A stretch of 35,040 bases of DNA from Nonomuraea longispora (GTDB lineage Bacteria; Actinomycetota; Actinomycetes; Streptosporangiales; Streptosporangiaceae): contig NZ_SMJZ01000079.1 in the NCBI RefSeq assembly GCF_004348345.1, forward strand, positions 1-35,040, written 5' to 3'. This document shows, piece by piece, positions 1 to 9,415 of this stretch. Numbering within the stretch: position 1 is the first letter of the stretch; every line of letters starts with the position of its first letter. The position numbers and the translations under genes are program-made. The notes under the pieces were generated by a model. The model ran no database searches. It saw only the letters and a program-made list of their open reading frames with translations, and was not told where the DNA came from.

Positions 1-1062
1 ACCCAGACACCCGCCCAGCCGTGCGCGGGCTGCGGCGCGAGCGTGGCCTTCGCGCCGGGCACCACCGCCCTGCGATGCCCCTACTGCGGGCTCGAACAGC
101 AGATCGCCCCGCCCGCCCGGCGCGTCCGCGAGCACTCCTTCGACGCCTTCCTCGCCAAGCCGCGCGTCCACACCCTGGCCAGGCACCAGTTCACCTGCCC
201 CGGCTGCGGCGCCCGCACCGAGAGCGACGCCCTGTCCATGGGCTGCCAGTTCTGCAGCACCGCCCTGGTGGCCGACACGGCGAACGACTCACAGATCACC
301 CCGGAGGCCGTGCTCCCCTTCGCCCTCGACCGCGGCGGCACGAGGACCGCGCTGCGCGGCTGGGTGCGGACCCGTTGGTTCGCCCCCAACCGCCTCAAGA
401 AGGTCAGCGAGGCGGAGACCATGAAGAGCACGTACCTTCCGCACTGGACGTTCGACGCGGCCACGGTCTCCGACTACACCGGCCAGCGCGGCAAGCACTA
501 CTGGGTGACCCAGTCCTACACCTCCAACGGCCAGCGCAAGACCCGCCGGGTCCGCAAGACCCGCTGGCATCCCGCCGCCGGCCGGGTCGCGCGCACCTTC
601 GACGACGTCCTCGTCCCCGCCACCACGCGGCTCCCCGGCGAACGGCTCAACGCGCTGCAGCCCTGGCCGCTGGAGCGGGCGGTCGCGTTCCAGCCCGGCT
701 ACGTGACCGGGCACCACAGCCTCAGGTACGACACCGAGCCGCAGGCCGGCATGGAGCTGGCCAAGGGCGTCATGCACCAGGTCATCCTGGGCGACTGCCG
801 CAGGGACATCGGCGGCGACGAGCAGCGCGTGCACTCGGTGAACACCTCCTACGCGGACGTCACGTTCAAGCTGGTGCTGCTGCCGGTGTGGGTCGGCAAC
901 TACGTGTTCAGCGGCAAGACGTACCAGGTGATGATCAATGGGGTGAGCGGGGAGGTCCACGGCGACCGGCCGTACAGCGCGGTAAAGATCGCGTTCGCGG
1001 TGCTCGCCGCGCTGATCGTGCTCGCGGCGATGGTCTGGCTGGTCTGGGGGAGGAACGCGTAG
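1..1062 (+). CDS. Zinc-ribbon membrane protein (5' end outside window)
   Basis: The reading frame is open from the first base, so the true start lies upstream. The visible part is 353 residues. It carries two zinc-ribbon-like Cys sets: CAGC and CPYC at about residues 8-29, then CPGC and CQFC at about 66-90. A soluble basic middle follows, and one hydrophobic helix sits at the extreme C-terminus (about 330-350), so it is probably tail-anchored. Actinobacterial proteins of this layout are usually annotated as TFIIB-type zinc-ribbon or helicase-like proteins, but no helicase motif is visible here. No catalytic motif was recognised and the function is unknown. It ends 9 bp before the next gene, suggesting cotranscription. 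Confidence 0.75.
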   Translation, partial: TQTPAQPCAGCGASVAFAPGTTALRCPYCGLEQQIAPPARRVREHSFDAFLAKPRVHTLARHQFTCPGCGARTESDALSMGCQFCSTALVADTANDSQITPEAVLPFALDRGGTRTALRGWVRTRWFAPNRLKKVSEAETMKSTYLPHWTFDAATVSDYTGQRGKHYWVTQSYTSNGQRKTRRVRKTRWHPAAGRVARTFDDVLVPATTRLPGERLNALQPWPLERAVAFQPGYVTGHHSLRYDTEPQAGMELAKGVMHQVILGDCRRDIGGDEQRVHSVNTSYADVTFKLVLLPVWVGNYVFSGKTYQVMINGVSGEVHGDRPYSAVKIAFAVLAALIVLAAMVWLVWGRNA

Positions 1063-1071
1063 CCTGGCCCA

Positions 1072-2031
1072 ATGCTCCGCCGCCTGCTGCGCGTCGTCCT
1101 CGCCCTGGTCGCGCTCGGTTTCCTGGGCTACGGCCTGGCCTCCAACTGGGAGGAGACCACGGCCGCCGTGGCCGACATGTCGCCGTGGGCGGTGCTGGGG
1201 GCGTTCGCCGCGGTGCTGCTCGGCCAGTTCTTCATGCTGGTCGCCTGGCGCGAGATCCTGGCGGGGCTCGGCACGCGGGTGCCGCTGCGGGTCGCCGGGC
1301 GCATCATGTTCGTGGGCCAGCTCGGGAAGTACATCCCGGGCGCGGTCTGGGCGTACGCCGCGATGATCGACCTAGGTCGTGACCACGGCAGCCCGCCGCG
1401 GCGCACGTTCGCGACGATCTCGCTGAGTCTGGTGATCAGCATCGGGGCCGCGATCTCGATCGCCGCGGCCACGCTGGGCTCGCAGGAGGTGGTGCGGCGG
1501 GCCTGGTACCTCGTGCTGCTCGTGCCGGTGATCATGGTCTGCCTGCACCCGAAGGTGCTCACCTGGGGTCTCAACCTCGCGCTGCGCGTCGCCCGCAAGG
1601 AGCCGCTGGAGAGCGTCCTGCCCGGCCGCACGGTCGTGGTCGCGGTGGCGTGGACGGCGCTCGGCTGGCTCGTGTACGGCCTGCACGTCTGGCTGCTGGC
1701 CGGTCGCGCCGACCTCTACGTCGTGGCCACCGGCGCCTACGCCTTCGCGTGGGCCACCGGCATCCTGACCGTCGTCGTGCCCGCCGGGGTCGGCATCAGG
1801 GAGGGCGCGATGGTGCTGGTGCTCGGGCCGATCATCGGCACGCCCGCCGCGCTCGCGGTGGCCATCGTGTCGCGGCTGGCCTTCACCCTGGCCGACGCGA
1901 CGGCCGCGGGGGTGTCGTGGCTGCTGGGCCGTCAGGCGCCGAGCAGCGCCGCCGTGTACGCGGACCAGAACGGCTCCGGATCGACCGCCTTGACCCCCGA
2001 CCGCAACCTCTCGGGCTCGCCGGAGGCGTAG
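1072..2031 (+). CDS. Flippase-like / lysylphosphatidylglycerol-synthase-TM family membrane protein
   Basis: A 319-residue polytopic membrane protein with about eight hydrophobic segments. The stretch FVGQLGKYIPGAVW at about residue 83 resembles the conserved GK(Y/F)xPG signature of the LPG_synthase_TM (UPF0104/AglD-like) family. Members are flippase-like proteins found next to glycosyltransferases and polyprenol-linked sugar genes, so a role in moving or making a lipid-linked precursor is plausible; the substrate cannot be read from the sequence. The ATG follows the preceding gene by 9 bp. The last 100 bp overlap the 3' end of the convergent GT4 gene, and the C-terminal tail (from about residue 288) is hydrophilic and low-complexity, as expected for coding sequence constrained by the opposite strand. 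Confidence 0.8.
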   Translation: MLRRLLRVVLALVALGFLGYGLASNWEETTAAVADMSPWAVLGAFAAVLLGQFFMLVAWREILAGLGTRVPLRVAGRIMFVGQLGKYIPGAVWAYAAMIDLGRDHGSPPRRTFATISLSLVISIGAAISIAAATLGSQEVVRRAWYLVLLVPVIMVCLHPKVLTWGLNLALRVARKEPLESVLPGRTVVVAVAWTALGWLVYGLHVWLLAGRADLYVVATGAYAFAWATGILTVVVPAGVGIREGAMVLVLGPIIGTPAALAVAIVSRLAFTLADATAAGVSWLLGRQAPSSAAVYADQNGSGSTALTPDRNLSGSPEA

Positions 2032-2993
2032 AAGCGCTCGATCGCCTCGCGGAGCGCTCCGGCGTCGCCCGGCTCGACGAGGATCCCGTCGACGCCGTCG
2101 GTGACGTGGTCGGCCAGCGCGCCGACGCGGGTGGCGATCACGGGCACGCCGTGCTCGTGGCCGAGCCAGACGTTCTGGCTGGCGGTCGCGGTGCGGTACG
2201 GCAGCACGAGCGCGTCGGCGGCGGCGAACAACGCCGGCACGTCCTCGGCCGCCACATAGCCGGGCCGCAGCTCGACCCGGTCACCGAGACCCAGCTCGGC
2301 GATCAGCGCCTTCGTCTCGTCGAGCCCACCCCAGAACTCTCCCGCCACCGTCAGCGCGACCCCGTCGGGCAGCGCCCGCAGCAGCAGGTCGAGCCCCTTG
2401 TAGGGCCGGACCATGCCGAAGAAGAGCAGCCGGCGTTGCACGGCGGTGGACCTCTCGGCGGTGGTCGAGGGCAGGTGCGGCGGCAGCCCCGCCACACTCA
2501 CCGGCGTGCCGGTCAGCCCTCTGGCCAGCGCGGCCTGCTGCTCGGAGTGGGTCAGCACGCCGTCGACCCGGTTGAGCAGCGCCCGCATGAGCGGCCGGTC
2601 GTAGGGCTTGCGCTCGTGCGGCAGCACGTTGTGGCACAGGGCGACGGCTTTTGCCTTGCGCGCCAGGCCGAGCAGGATGCCCAGGTAGGCGGGGACCTGC
2701 ACGGGGCTGAGCACGGCGAGAACGACCAGGTCCGCCGAGCGCAGCCGCCGGCCCGCGCCGGCCCACCCGTCGGGCCGCCGCCAGTCGAGCCTGCGCGCGG
2801 TCCGCGGGTAGGGGCTGCCCTCGGGTGCGGAGATCGTCTGCTCGCCGGGGTAGAGGAACGACGGGTACTGGGCCCGCCACGACTCGATCACCACGTCGTG
2901 CCCCAGGGCCGCGAGCCGGTGCGCGAGCTCGGTGGTGTGCTGAGCCCCGCCCCCTTTGTACGGGTAGGTCGGGCCGACGATCGCGATGCGCAC
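1932..2993 (-). CDS. Glycosyltransferase family 4 (GT-B fold)
   Basis: 353 residues. The N-terminus reads IVGPTYPYKGGGAQHT, the glycine-rich acceptor-side loop of GT4 enzymes. In the C-terminal half, FFGMVRPYKGLDLLLRAL begins the nucleotide-sugar-binding Rossmann domain and LGHEHGVPVIATRVGAL occupies the place of the E-x7-E motif. It should transfer a sugar from a nucleotide sugar to a lipid-linked or polymer acceptor on the cytoplasmic face; donor and acceptor are unknown. The start is GTG at 2993, only 3 bp after the stop of the upstream GT2 gene, so the two are surely cotranscribed with the GT-C gene further upstream. Its 3' end overlaps the opposite-strand flippase-like gene by 100 bp. 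Confidence 0.88.
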   Translation of the reverse strand: MRIAIVGPTYPYKGGGAQHTTELAHRLAALGHDVVIESWRAQYPSFLYPGEQTISAPEGSPYPRTARRLDWRRPDGWAGAGRRLRSADLVVLAVLSPVQVPAYLGILLGLARKAKAVALCHNVLPHERKPYDRPLMRALLNRVDGVLTHSEQQAALARGLTGTPVSVAGLPPHLPSTTAERSTAVQRRLLFFGMVRPYKGLDLLLRALPDGVALTVAGEFWGGLDETKALIAELGLGDRVELRPGYVAAEDVPALFAAADALVLPYRTATASQNVWLGHEHGVPVIATRVGALADHVTDGVDGILVEPGDAGALREAIERFYASGEPERLRSGVKAVDPEPFWSAYTAALLGA

Positions 2994-2996
2994 CGG

Positions 2997-3926
2997 TCAG
3001 TTCCCGCGCGAGCGCACGATCAGGTCAGCCAGCAACGCCACGGACCCGATCAGCAACCCGGACAGGAAGATCATGACGGTGTTGGCGGGAAAGTAGAACG
3101 GGTGCTGGATCATGTCCCAGACGCCCTTCAGCAGCCCGATGCCCACCAGCCACAACGCGGGGGGCATCAGCACCTTGAGCGGGTTGAAGTACATGATCAT
3201 CCGCAGCACCTGCAGGATGTAGCGGTAGGCGTCGGAGACGAAGCTGAACTTCGACTTGCCGGCCCGCTTGGCGTAGCCGATCGGCAGGTAGTAGACGTCG
3301 TGCTGGTTGGACAGGAACGACAGTGTGATCGTCGTGACGCAGGAGAACCCGGGAGGCAGCAGCCGCAGGTAGGGCTTGGCCACCGGCCTGCGGAAGGCCC
3401 GCAATCCGGAGTTGAGGTCGGGGATCTTCTGCCCGGCCAGCATCTCCGCCACCTTGCGGATCACCCACTTGGCGGGCACGCGCAGCAGTTTGTGCGAGCC
3501 CTCCTCGCTGGTGCGCGCGCCGACCACCATGTCGATCGTCCGGTCCTTCTCCAGGAGCTGCACCAACTCGGGGATGCGCTCGTTGGGGTAGGTCATGTCG
3601 GCGTCGGTCCACACGACGATCTCGCCCCTGGCCTCCTGCGTGCCGATGCGGCGCACGGTGCCGGCGCCGCCGTTGCGGTGGAAGGCGCGGATGCGCAGGT
3701 GGGGGTAGGTGGGCGCGGCCTCTTTCAGCCTGGCCAGCGTCTCGTCGCTGGAGCAGTCGTCGACGGCCACGAGCTCGTAGGTGTAGCCGCTGGAGTCCAT
3801 CGCCTTGGTGATGCGCTCGACCTCGTCGAGGACGTGGTCCTGCTCGTTGTAGCAGGGAAGGACGATCGTGACGTATGGCGCTTCTTCCACGGCAGGTCCA
3901 CTCTTGGAGGCGTCGAGCGTGCTCAC
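2997..3926 (-). CDS. DPM1-like polyprenyl-phosphate glycosyltransferase (GT2) with C-terminal membrane anchor
   Basis: 309 residues. A GT2 (GT-A) domain spans about residues 18-240: VTIVLPCYNEQDHV, then AVDDCSSDET, then the metal-binding WTDADMTYP. Two hydrophobic helices follow at about 245-300, as in ArnC/GtrB/DPM-type enzymes. Such enzymes load a sugar from a nucleotide sugar onto polyprenyl phosphate, giving the donor used by GT-C enzymes on the outer face. The gene lies directly downstream of a GT-C gene, which fits that pairing. The first usable codon is GTG at 3926, without an obvious Shine-Dalgarno. An operon with the neighbouring GT-C (55 bp upstream) and GT4 (3 bp downstream) is likely. 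Confidence 0.88.
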   Translation of the reverse strand: MSTLDASKSGPAVEEAPYVTIVLPCYNEQDHVLDEVERITKAMDSSGYTYELVAVDDCSSDETLARLKEAAPTYPHLRIRAFHRNGGAGTVRRIGTQEARGEIVVWTDADMTYPNERIPELVQLLEKDRTIDMVVGARTSEEGSHKLLRVPAKWVIRKVAEMLAGQKIPDLNSGLRAFRRPVAKPYLRLLPPGFSCVTTITLSFLSNQHDVYYLPIGYAKRAGKSKFSFVSDAYRYILQVLRMIMYFNPLKVLMPPALWLVGIGLLKGVWDMIQHPFYFPANTVMIFLSGLLIGSVALLADLIVRSRGN

Positions 3927-3981
3927 GGGGATCGAGGTTACTCTGCCCAGAGGAACACCGAGTCTACCCTACAAGATCGTT

Positions 3982-5982
3982 CTACTTCGACACGGCCATC
4001 CAGACGTTCATCCGCAACGTCCAGGTGCCGTTGGGAGCCTCGATCAGCGAGCGCTCGTCCTGCCGCGCCACCAGCGCCAGGACCTGCGTCGCCCGCCCGT
4101 ACGGCGCGACCTGGCCCTCGTCGGCGGCCAGCACGACCGGCACGCGCCCGGTGCCCCGCACCCGCTCGATCAGGCGGCGTACCTGGTCCTCAGGCGCCAC
4201 GTCGGTCAGCACGCGCTTGACCGCGGCCGCCGGGAGACCGCACGTGCCCCGCACCGCCTGCATGAACCGGTCGCCGGTGACCCGCTCGACGAACAACACC
4301 GAGGCGTCGCGCGGGATCTTGTCGCACATCGCCTCGACCGCCGCCGCTTCGCCCCGCTCGATCGGCGTGAACGCCGTGCCGATCGAGGTCACGGCCGGGG
4401 GCACCAGCACGAGCGCGACCGCCAGCGCGGTGCCCCAGCGCCGAATTCGCGTGCCGCGCCGGCCCGCCTGGTCGCGCAGCCAGGCCAGCGCGTACGTGGC
4501 CAGCAGGATGAGCCCGGGGATGACGACGGGCACCAGGCGGCGGGCCGCCCACGGATGGTCGGGCGTGATCTCGGGCCGCAGCAGCGTGGTGACGGTGGTC
4601 CAGCCGATCACCGCGAGCGGCAGCAGCCACTCGAACAGCGCGCCGTCGCGCAGCAGCCGGCGGACGAGCAGCGCCGCGGCGACCGTGGCCAGCACGACCG
4701 TGGGCAGGCCGACGTACCAGACCGCCCAGTGCAGCGAGTACTCGAAGTAGAGCCGTGTGCCGTCGGGCGTCATGCCGTTGGCCTTCTGGATCGCCTCGAT
4801 CATCGAGAACGTACGCCGGTCGCCCTCGTGCACCGGCACCCGGGTGACCGCCTGAACCCACGGACGCGCGTAGAGGCCGGCCATGAGCAGGACGGTCAGC
4901 CCGGCCCCCGCCATCGGCAGCCATTTCGGCGGGCGCAGCCGGGCCAGGAGCGGCGCGGCGGCCGTGCCGGCCACGGTGAGCACGAGCACACCCGCGCAGA
5001 TGAGCAGCAGCGGCCGGATCGAGCCCCCCAGGTAACCCAGGTACGGCCGGGCGAGCACGTATCCCCCGAGCATCCCGACCCCGCCGCCCACGACCAGACC
5101 GGCCAGCAACCCTGGGCCGAGCGCCCCCTTGTTCCTCGCCGACCGCCGCATCGCGATCAGCAGCCCCGCGTACGCCAGCACCGGCAGCACGTCACGCAGC
5201 CCGTCGATCCTGACCAGTACGGCCAGCCCGAACACCAGCCCAGCGAGCAGCCCGCGCCACCACCCCGGCCTGGTGAACGCGTCGCAGGCCAACGACAGGC
5301 CGCCGAACAGCAACACCATCGACGGGATCTCGCTGAACGTGGTGCGCGAGGTGTAGAGGATCGGCAGGCACACCGCGAACGCCACCGCCGCGACCACCGC
5401 CCACCGCGCGCCGGCCAGCCGCGCGACGACCCCGGCCAGCGTGAGCACGGCCAGCGCGCCCAGCACGGCCGGCATCGCGAACGGCGCCCCGAACCAGTTG
5501 CCCACCGCGAACAGCAGCGGTGCGCCCGGCATGAACTGCGGCACCACCCCGCCGGGCACGTCGAAGAACCCGACGCCGGCGAAGATCAGCCACGGGTCGA
5601 ACCCGCCGAACGCCTCAGCCTGCCTCGGGATGGGCAACGAGCCGTGCTGCGCGATCCAGGCCGCGTACTGGGCGTACGTCGCCGGATCACGCCTGACGGC
5701 GACCTGCTCGCTGTGCAGCACCGTGTTGAACACGCCCGACGCCAGGGCCACCGCCACGACCGCCGCGACCTGCCGGGGCGTGGCCTCGACCAGCTTGCCG
5801 AGCCGCCGCGTGCCCGCCCAGCACAGCAGCGCGGCGGCGGGGAGCCCGAGAAGCGCGGCCGGCAGCGGCGCGAAGCGGCCGAGCAGCAGCAGCGGTAGCC
5901 CGGCCAGCAGCCATCCCGCCACGGCGAGCGCGGGCAGCACCGAGAGCGCGGCGAGCAACCGGCCTGGTCGATCGTGTCCCAT
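3982..5982 (-). CDS. Polytopic GT-C fold glycosyltransferase-like membrane protein
   Basis: 666 residues with roughly a dozen transmembrane segments. After the third helix the loop reads VAVRRDPATYAQYAAWI (about residue 113); an acidic residue in the first large external loop is typical of GT-C enzymes that use polyprenyl-phosphate sugars (PMT/ArnT-like superfamily). The C-terminal part (from about 545) is soluble and presumably extracytoplasmic. By family it would transfer a sugar from the lipid donor made by the adjacent DPM1-like enzyme to a surface polymer or protein; this is inferred from neighbourhood. The ATG at 5982 is divergent from the second GT-C gene, with 151 bp between them. Confidence 0.75.
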   Translation of the reverse strand: MGHDRPGRLLAALSVLPALAVAGWLLAGLPLLLLGRFAPLPAALLGLPAAALLCWAGTRRLGKLVEATPRQVAAVVAVALASGVFNTVLHSEQVAVRRDPATYAQYAAWIAQHGSLPIPRQAEAFGGFDPWLIFAGVGFFDVPGGVVPQFMPGAPLLFAVGNWFGAPFAMPAVLGALAVLTLAGVVARLAGARWAVVAAVAFAVCLPILYTSRTTFSEIPSMVLLFGGLSLACDAFTRPGWWRGLLAGLVFGLAVLVRIDGLRDVLPVLAYAGLLIAMRRSARNKGALGPGLLAGLVVGGGVGMLGGYVLARPYLGYLGGSIRPLLLICAGVLVLTVAGTAAAPLLARLRPPKWLPMAGAGLTVLLMAGLYARPWVQAVTRVPVHEGDRRTFSMIEAIQKANGMTPDGTRLYFEYSLHWAVWYVGLPTVVLATVAAALLVRRLLRDGALFEWLLPLAVIGWTTVTTLLRPEITPDHPWAARRLVPVVIPGLILLATYALAWLRDQAGRRGTRIRRWGTALAVALVLVPPAVTSIGTAFTPIERGEAAAVEAMCDKIPRDASVLFVERVTGDRFMQAVRGTCGLPAAAVKRVLTDVAPEDQVRRLIERVRGTGRVPVVLAADEGQVAPYGRATQVLALVARQDERSLIEAPNGTWTLRMNVWMAVSK

Positions 5983-6133
5983 CGGTCAGCGAGCGTATCC
6001 AACCGCGCACACCGGGCACGCCCACGGCGGGTGCGTGGCGTGCCGCCGGTGGCACGGGCTCCGCACGATCGCCGGTACCGTACGGTGGCAGACCGCCCGG
6101 GGGTGGCGGAGGATTCGGGAGGACGTACGGCTG

Positions 6134-7579
6134 ATGTCGGAGGCTCGTACGGAGGAGCCCGCGCCGGCCCGCCGGGGCAGGCGGCGCCTCCCGGGCGAGG
6201 TCCGGCGCCGGGTCCGGCGGCACGGGTGGTTCCTGGCCGTGTTCGTGCTCGGCGCGGCGCTGCGCGCCCTGGCCATGGCGGGTTACCGGCCCGCCCTGTG
6301 GTTCCCCGACACCTACACCTACGTCGTCACCGTCTTCCACCCACGCCCCGACCTGGTGCGGCCGGCGGGCTACTCGATGTTCCTCAAGCTGCTCGAACCA
6401 CTGCACTCCTTCGCCGCGGTCGCGGCCGTGCAGCACCTGCTCGGCCTGGCCACGGGCGTGCTGGTCTATCTGGCGGCGCGCCGGGCGCCCCGATGGGCGG
6501 CGACGCCGGCCGCCGTTCCCGTGTTGCTGGACGCGTACCAGGTCGAGCTGGAGCATCTGCTGGTCGCCGACACGCTCTTCATGTTCCTGGTCGTGGCCGC
6601 CGTCGTGCTCAGCACGACGCGGCGGCCCGCCACCGTGGCGGCGATCGGGCTGCTGCTGGCGGCGGCCGTGCTCACCAGGACGGTCGGCCAGCCGCTGATC
6701 GTCGTGCTGGCCGGCTGGTTCGTGCTGCGCCGGCGCATCCGGCCCGCCGGGGTGCTGCTCGCCGCCGCCCTGGTGCCGCTCGTCGCGTACGGCGCCTGGT
6801 TCTACTCCACCTACCAGCGAATCGGCCTGGTGGGCGCGAACGGCGCCTTCCTGTACGCCCGCGCGATGTCGTTCGCCGACTGCGCCAGGATGGACCCGCC
6901 GCCCGATCTGAGGGTCCTGTGCGACCCCCGCCCGCCGGAGGAGCGGCCGCCCTCCCAGGAGTACATCTGGGCCAAGGACGCCCCCCTCGTCCGGCTGCCA
7001 GGGATCACGTTCACGAAGGAGAACGACGAGCTGGCGGCCAGGTTCGCGGCGCTGGCGATCACCAGCCAGCCGCTCGACTACGCCGCCTCGGTGCTGGGCG
7101 AGCTGGGCCGCACGTTCACCTGGGGCCGTCCGGTCTATCCTGACGCCGAGATTTACGGCTACTACGAGTTCCCTGTCACCGAACCGGGTCCGCCTGGCCG
7201 TTATCCCGCACAGGTGGGCGCCGAATATGCCAAGCTCTATGAGCAGGGTGCGATCGGCACGAAGATCGTCGAGCCTTACGCCGGATGGCTGCGGGCCTAC
7301 CAGAGCGCAGCGCGGCTGCCCGGCCCGGTGCTCCTGGGGGTGCTGCTGGTGCCGCCGGTGATGGCCGTCGCCGGGCTCCGGCGCAGGCGGCAGGGCCGGC
7401 CTCGCGCGGGAGCTCCGGCCTGGCTGGTGCTCTGGTCGGCGGCCGCCGTGCTGCTGGTCACACCGGCCGCGGCCGCCGAGTTCGACTACCGTTACGTGCT
7501 GCCGGCCGTACCTCTGGCCTGTCTGGCGGCTGCCCTCAGTCTCAGGCCTGATGTGCTGCGACGAGTACCCGGAGGGTGA
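6134..7579 (+). CDS. GT39-like polytopic membrane glycosyltransferase
   Basis: 481 residues from ATG 6134, preceded by GGAGG about 10 bases upstream. The N-terminus is Arg-rich and cytoplasmic (residues 1-35). The first helix leads into an external loop with FPDTYTYV, an acidic GT-C-like loop motif. About eight further hydrophobic segments follow, with a soluble external domain at about 245-400. It resembles actinobacterial glycosyltransferase family 39 proteins of unknown acceptor. The frame stays open upstream of the chosen start, but that part is low in recognisable protein character and overlaps the divergent gene. It is divergent from the other GT-C gene. Confidence 0.75.
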   Translation: MSEARTEEPAPARRGRRRLPGEVRRRVRRHGWFLAVFVLGAALRALAMAGYRPALWFPDTYTYVVTVFHPRPDLVRPAGYSMFLKLLEPLHSFAAVAAVQHLLGLATGVLVYLAARRAPRWAATPAAVPVLLDAYQVELEHLLVADTLFMFLVVAAVVLSTTRRPATVAAIGLLLAAAVLTRTVGQPLIVVLAGWFVLRRRIRPAGVLLAAALVPLVAYGAWFYSTYQRIGLVGANGAFLYARAMSFADCARMDPPPDLRVLCDPRPPEERPPSQEYIWAKDAPLVRLPGITFTKENDELAARFAALAITSQPLDYAASVLGELGRTFTWGRPVYPDAEIYGYYEFPVTEPGPPGRYPAQVGAEYAKLYEQGAIGTKIVEPYAGWLRAYQSAARLPGPVLLGVLLVPPVMAVAGLRRRRQGRPRAGAPAWLVLWSAAAVLLVTPAAAAEFDYRYVLPAVPLACLAAALSLRPDVLRRVPGG

Positions 7580-7765
7580 AGAGAGTTTGGCGATGATATT
7601 CCACGCAATGTCCGGCTCTGAGTATGCTTTCCGGCGAAAGCGTCACACCCGGGTCACGATCGTTGCCCGCGATCAAGGCCACGGGCCCGCCGCACGTGTC
7701 CTACTTTCGTTGCCCGGAGCGACCAAGCCGGCGCGTCAGGCGCAAGAAGTGAGGCTAGGGGGCGT
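7580..7765. other. Intergenic region upstream of first LCP gene
   Basis: 186 bp without a convincing gene. It holds a small perfect hairpin at 7626-7641 (stem GCTTTC/GAAAGC, 4-base loop) and a purine-rich stretch just before the LCP start (AGGGGGCG at about 7757-7764) that serves as its ribosome-binding site. No clear -35/-10 pair was identified. Confidence 0.5.
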
Positions 7766-9415
7766 ATGAGCGACTACAGGGGCGCGCCAGTAGCTGATTT
7801 CCCGCACGACCATCGAGGCGCTCACTCCCAGCCCGGCAGCAGGATGGCCCGCAGGGCGGCCGCCGCCGCGCCGCCTCCCGAGCCGCCGGACGACGGGCCG
7901 CCCCGCGGCCATCGCGGCGGTGGCGGCCAGGGCGGCAGAATGCGCGTGCTGGCCTGGGTCAGCATCGGCGTCACCTCGCTCATGGTCGCGGGCGCGCTGA
8001 CCGGCTACGTGGTCTACCGCGACGCCTTCGGCAACATCAAGCAGAAGAGCATCAACGACGACATCATCAACCCTCGGCCCTTCGACACCGGCGCGCTCAA
8101 CGTGCTGCTCGTGGGCTCCGACACCCGCGCGGGCGAGGGCAACGCGAAATACGGCCAGGAGGACGCCAGGAAGGCCGACGGCGGCGGCAAGCGCACCGAC
8201 ACGATCATCCTGCTGCACATCTCCCCCAACCGCGACCAGGCCCGGCTGGTCAGCTTCCCGCGCGACTCGATGGTGCAGATCCCGAAGTGCAAGAACGAGA
8301 CCACCAAGCAGGAGATGCCCCCACGCCGCGACATGATCAACTCGGCGTACAACTCGGGCGGCGTCGCGTGCACGATCTCCACGCTCGAGACCCTCACCGG
8401 CATCCGCGTCAACCACTTCGTCGAGGTCGACTTCAGCGGCTTCAAGAACATCGTCGACGCCCTGGGCGGCATCGAGATCTGCCTGCAGAACGGCGTCAAC
8501 GACAAGAGCTCCAAGCTCGTGCTGCCGCCCGGCAAGAGCCTGCTCAACGGCGAGAAGGCCCTCGGATACGTACGCCTGCGCAAATACGGCGACGGCAGCG
8601 ACCTCCAGCGCATCAAGCGGCAGCAGATCTTCCTCAGCAAGGTCATCGCCAAGGCCACCAGCAGCGAGCTCATGACCGACGTCGGCAAGCTCAGAAACTT
8701 CATCGCGGCCGCCGCCGGCTCGGTCACCATGGACCCCGCGCTCGCCAACGACACCGAGAAGCTCATCTCCATCGCCATGAGCACGAAGCAACTGACGGCT
8801 AAGGGGGTCGAGCTCACCACGGTCCCGGTCCTGCCCGACCCGGACAACCCCGATGCTCGCGTGGTCTGGAGACAGCCCGACGCCCAGAAGCTGTTCACCG
8901 CGATCAAGACGGACACCGAGGAGACCCAGCCGTCGCCGTCCGCCAGCGCCAGCTCCAGCTCCAAGCCCAAGGTCACGCCCAAGCCGGAGCAGGTGCGAGT
9001 CCAGGTGCTGAACGGCACCAAGGCTCAGGGCAAGGCGAACGAGGTCGCCGGCCAACTGGCCGAGCAGGGCTTCAAGGTGATCGGGGTGGGCAACTACGAG
9101 GCCCCGGGCGGCGCCAGCCTGGCCAAGAGCGAGGTCCACTACGCCAAGTCGATCGACACGGCGCCCGACTACGCCGACGTGCTGGCCAAGGCCGTCGTGC
9201 CCAAGCCCTCGCCGGGGTCGGGCAAGGTCAGGGCGACGAACGCGCAGCCGTACACGTCCACGACGACCAGCACCGGCGGAGCCAAGCTCAAGGGCACTCC
9301 GGTGATCCAGTTCGTCATCGGCGAGGACTTCGACTCGGTCAAGGTCAGCAAGCTGCCCGACAGCGTCGAGCAGAACTCGATCAACGCGTCCGAGCAGAAG
9401 AACGTGTGCACCTGA
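7766..9415 (+). CDS. LytR-CpsA-Psr (LCP) family ligase with C-terminal LytR_C domain
   Basis: 549 residues. A Pro/Gly-rich cytoplasmic tail (1-58) precedes one transmembrane helix (about 61-83). The extracellular LCP domain starts at NVLLVGSDTR (about 112) and shows the characteristic RTDTIILLHI, FPRDSMVQIP and later IKRQQIFLSKV motifs, whose Arg and Asp residues bind pyrophosphate and metal in this family. A Ser-rich linker near 390-410 leads to a LytR_C domain beginning VRVQVLNGT. LCP enzymes move undecaprenyl-linked teichoic acids or polysaccharides onto peptidoglycan, or onto arabinogalactan in mycolate-containing species. A polyanion ligase role fits the precursor genes further along. 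A GGGGG-containing ribosome-binding site lies just before the ATG. Confidence 0.93.
   Translation: MSDYRGAPVADFPHDHRGAHSQPGSRMARRAAAAAPPPEPPDDGPPRGHRGGGGQGGRMRVLAWVSIGVTSLMVAGALTGYVVYRDAFGNIKQKSINDDIINPRPFDTGALNVLLVGSDTRAGEGNAKYGQEDARKADGGGKRTDTIILLHISPNRDQARLVSFPRDSMVQIPKCKNETTKQEMPPRRDMINSAYNSGGVACTISTLETLTGIRVNHFVEVDFSGFKNIVDALGGIEICLQNGVNDKSSKLVLPPGKSLLNGEKALGYVRLRKYGDGSDLQRIKRQQIFLSKVIAKATSSELMTDVGKLRNFIAAAAGSVTMDPALANDTEKLISIAMSTKQLTAKGVELTTVPVLPDPDNPDARVVWRQPDAQKLFTAIKTDTEETQPSPSASASSSSKPKVTPKPEQVRVQVLNGTKAQGKANEVAGQLAEQGFKVIGVGNYEAPGGASLAKSEVHYAKSIDTAPDYADVLAKAVVPKPSPGSGKVRATNAQPYTSTTTSTGGAKLKGTPVIQFVIGEDFDSVKVSKLPDSVEQNSINASEQKNVCT

Noticed and set aside
1650..5898. Very long plus-strand open frames (856 and 676 codons) across the minus-strand glycosyltransferase block
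   Set aside because: Their products are Arg/Gln/His/Pro-rich with no domain, and they lie antisense to genes with clear GT motifs; typical of high-GC shadow frames.
7626..7641. Small hairpin as terminator of the GT-C gene
   Set aside because: The stem is only 6 bp with no T-run and lies 47 bases after the stop; too weak to call.
7551..7769. Small 72-codon frame between the GT-C and LCP genes
   Set aside because: It begins inside the GT-C gene and has no ribosome-binding site or motif; it covers what looks like regulatory DNA.
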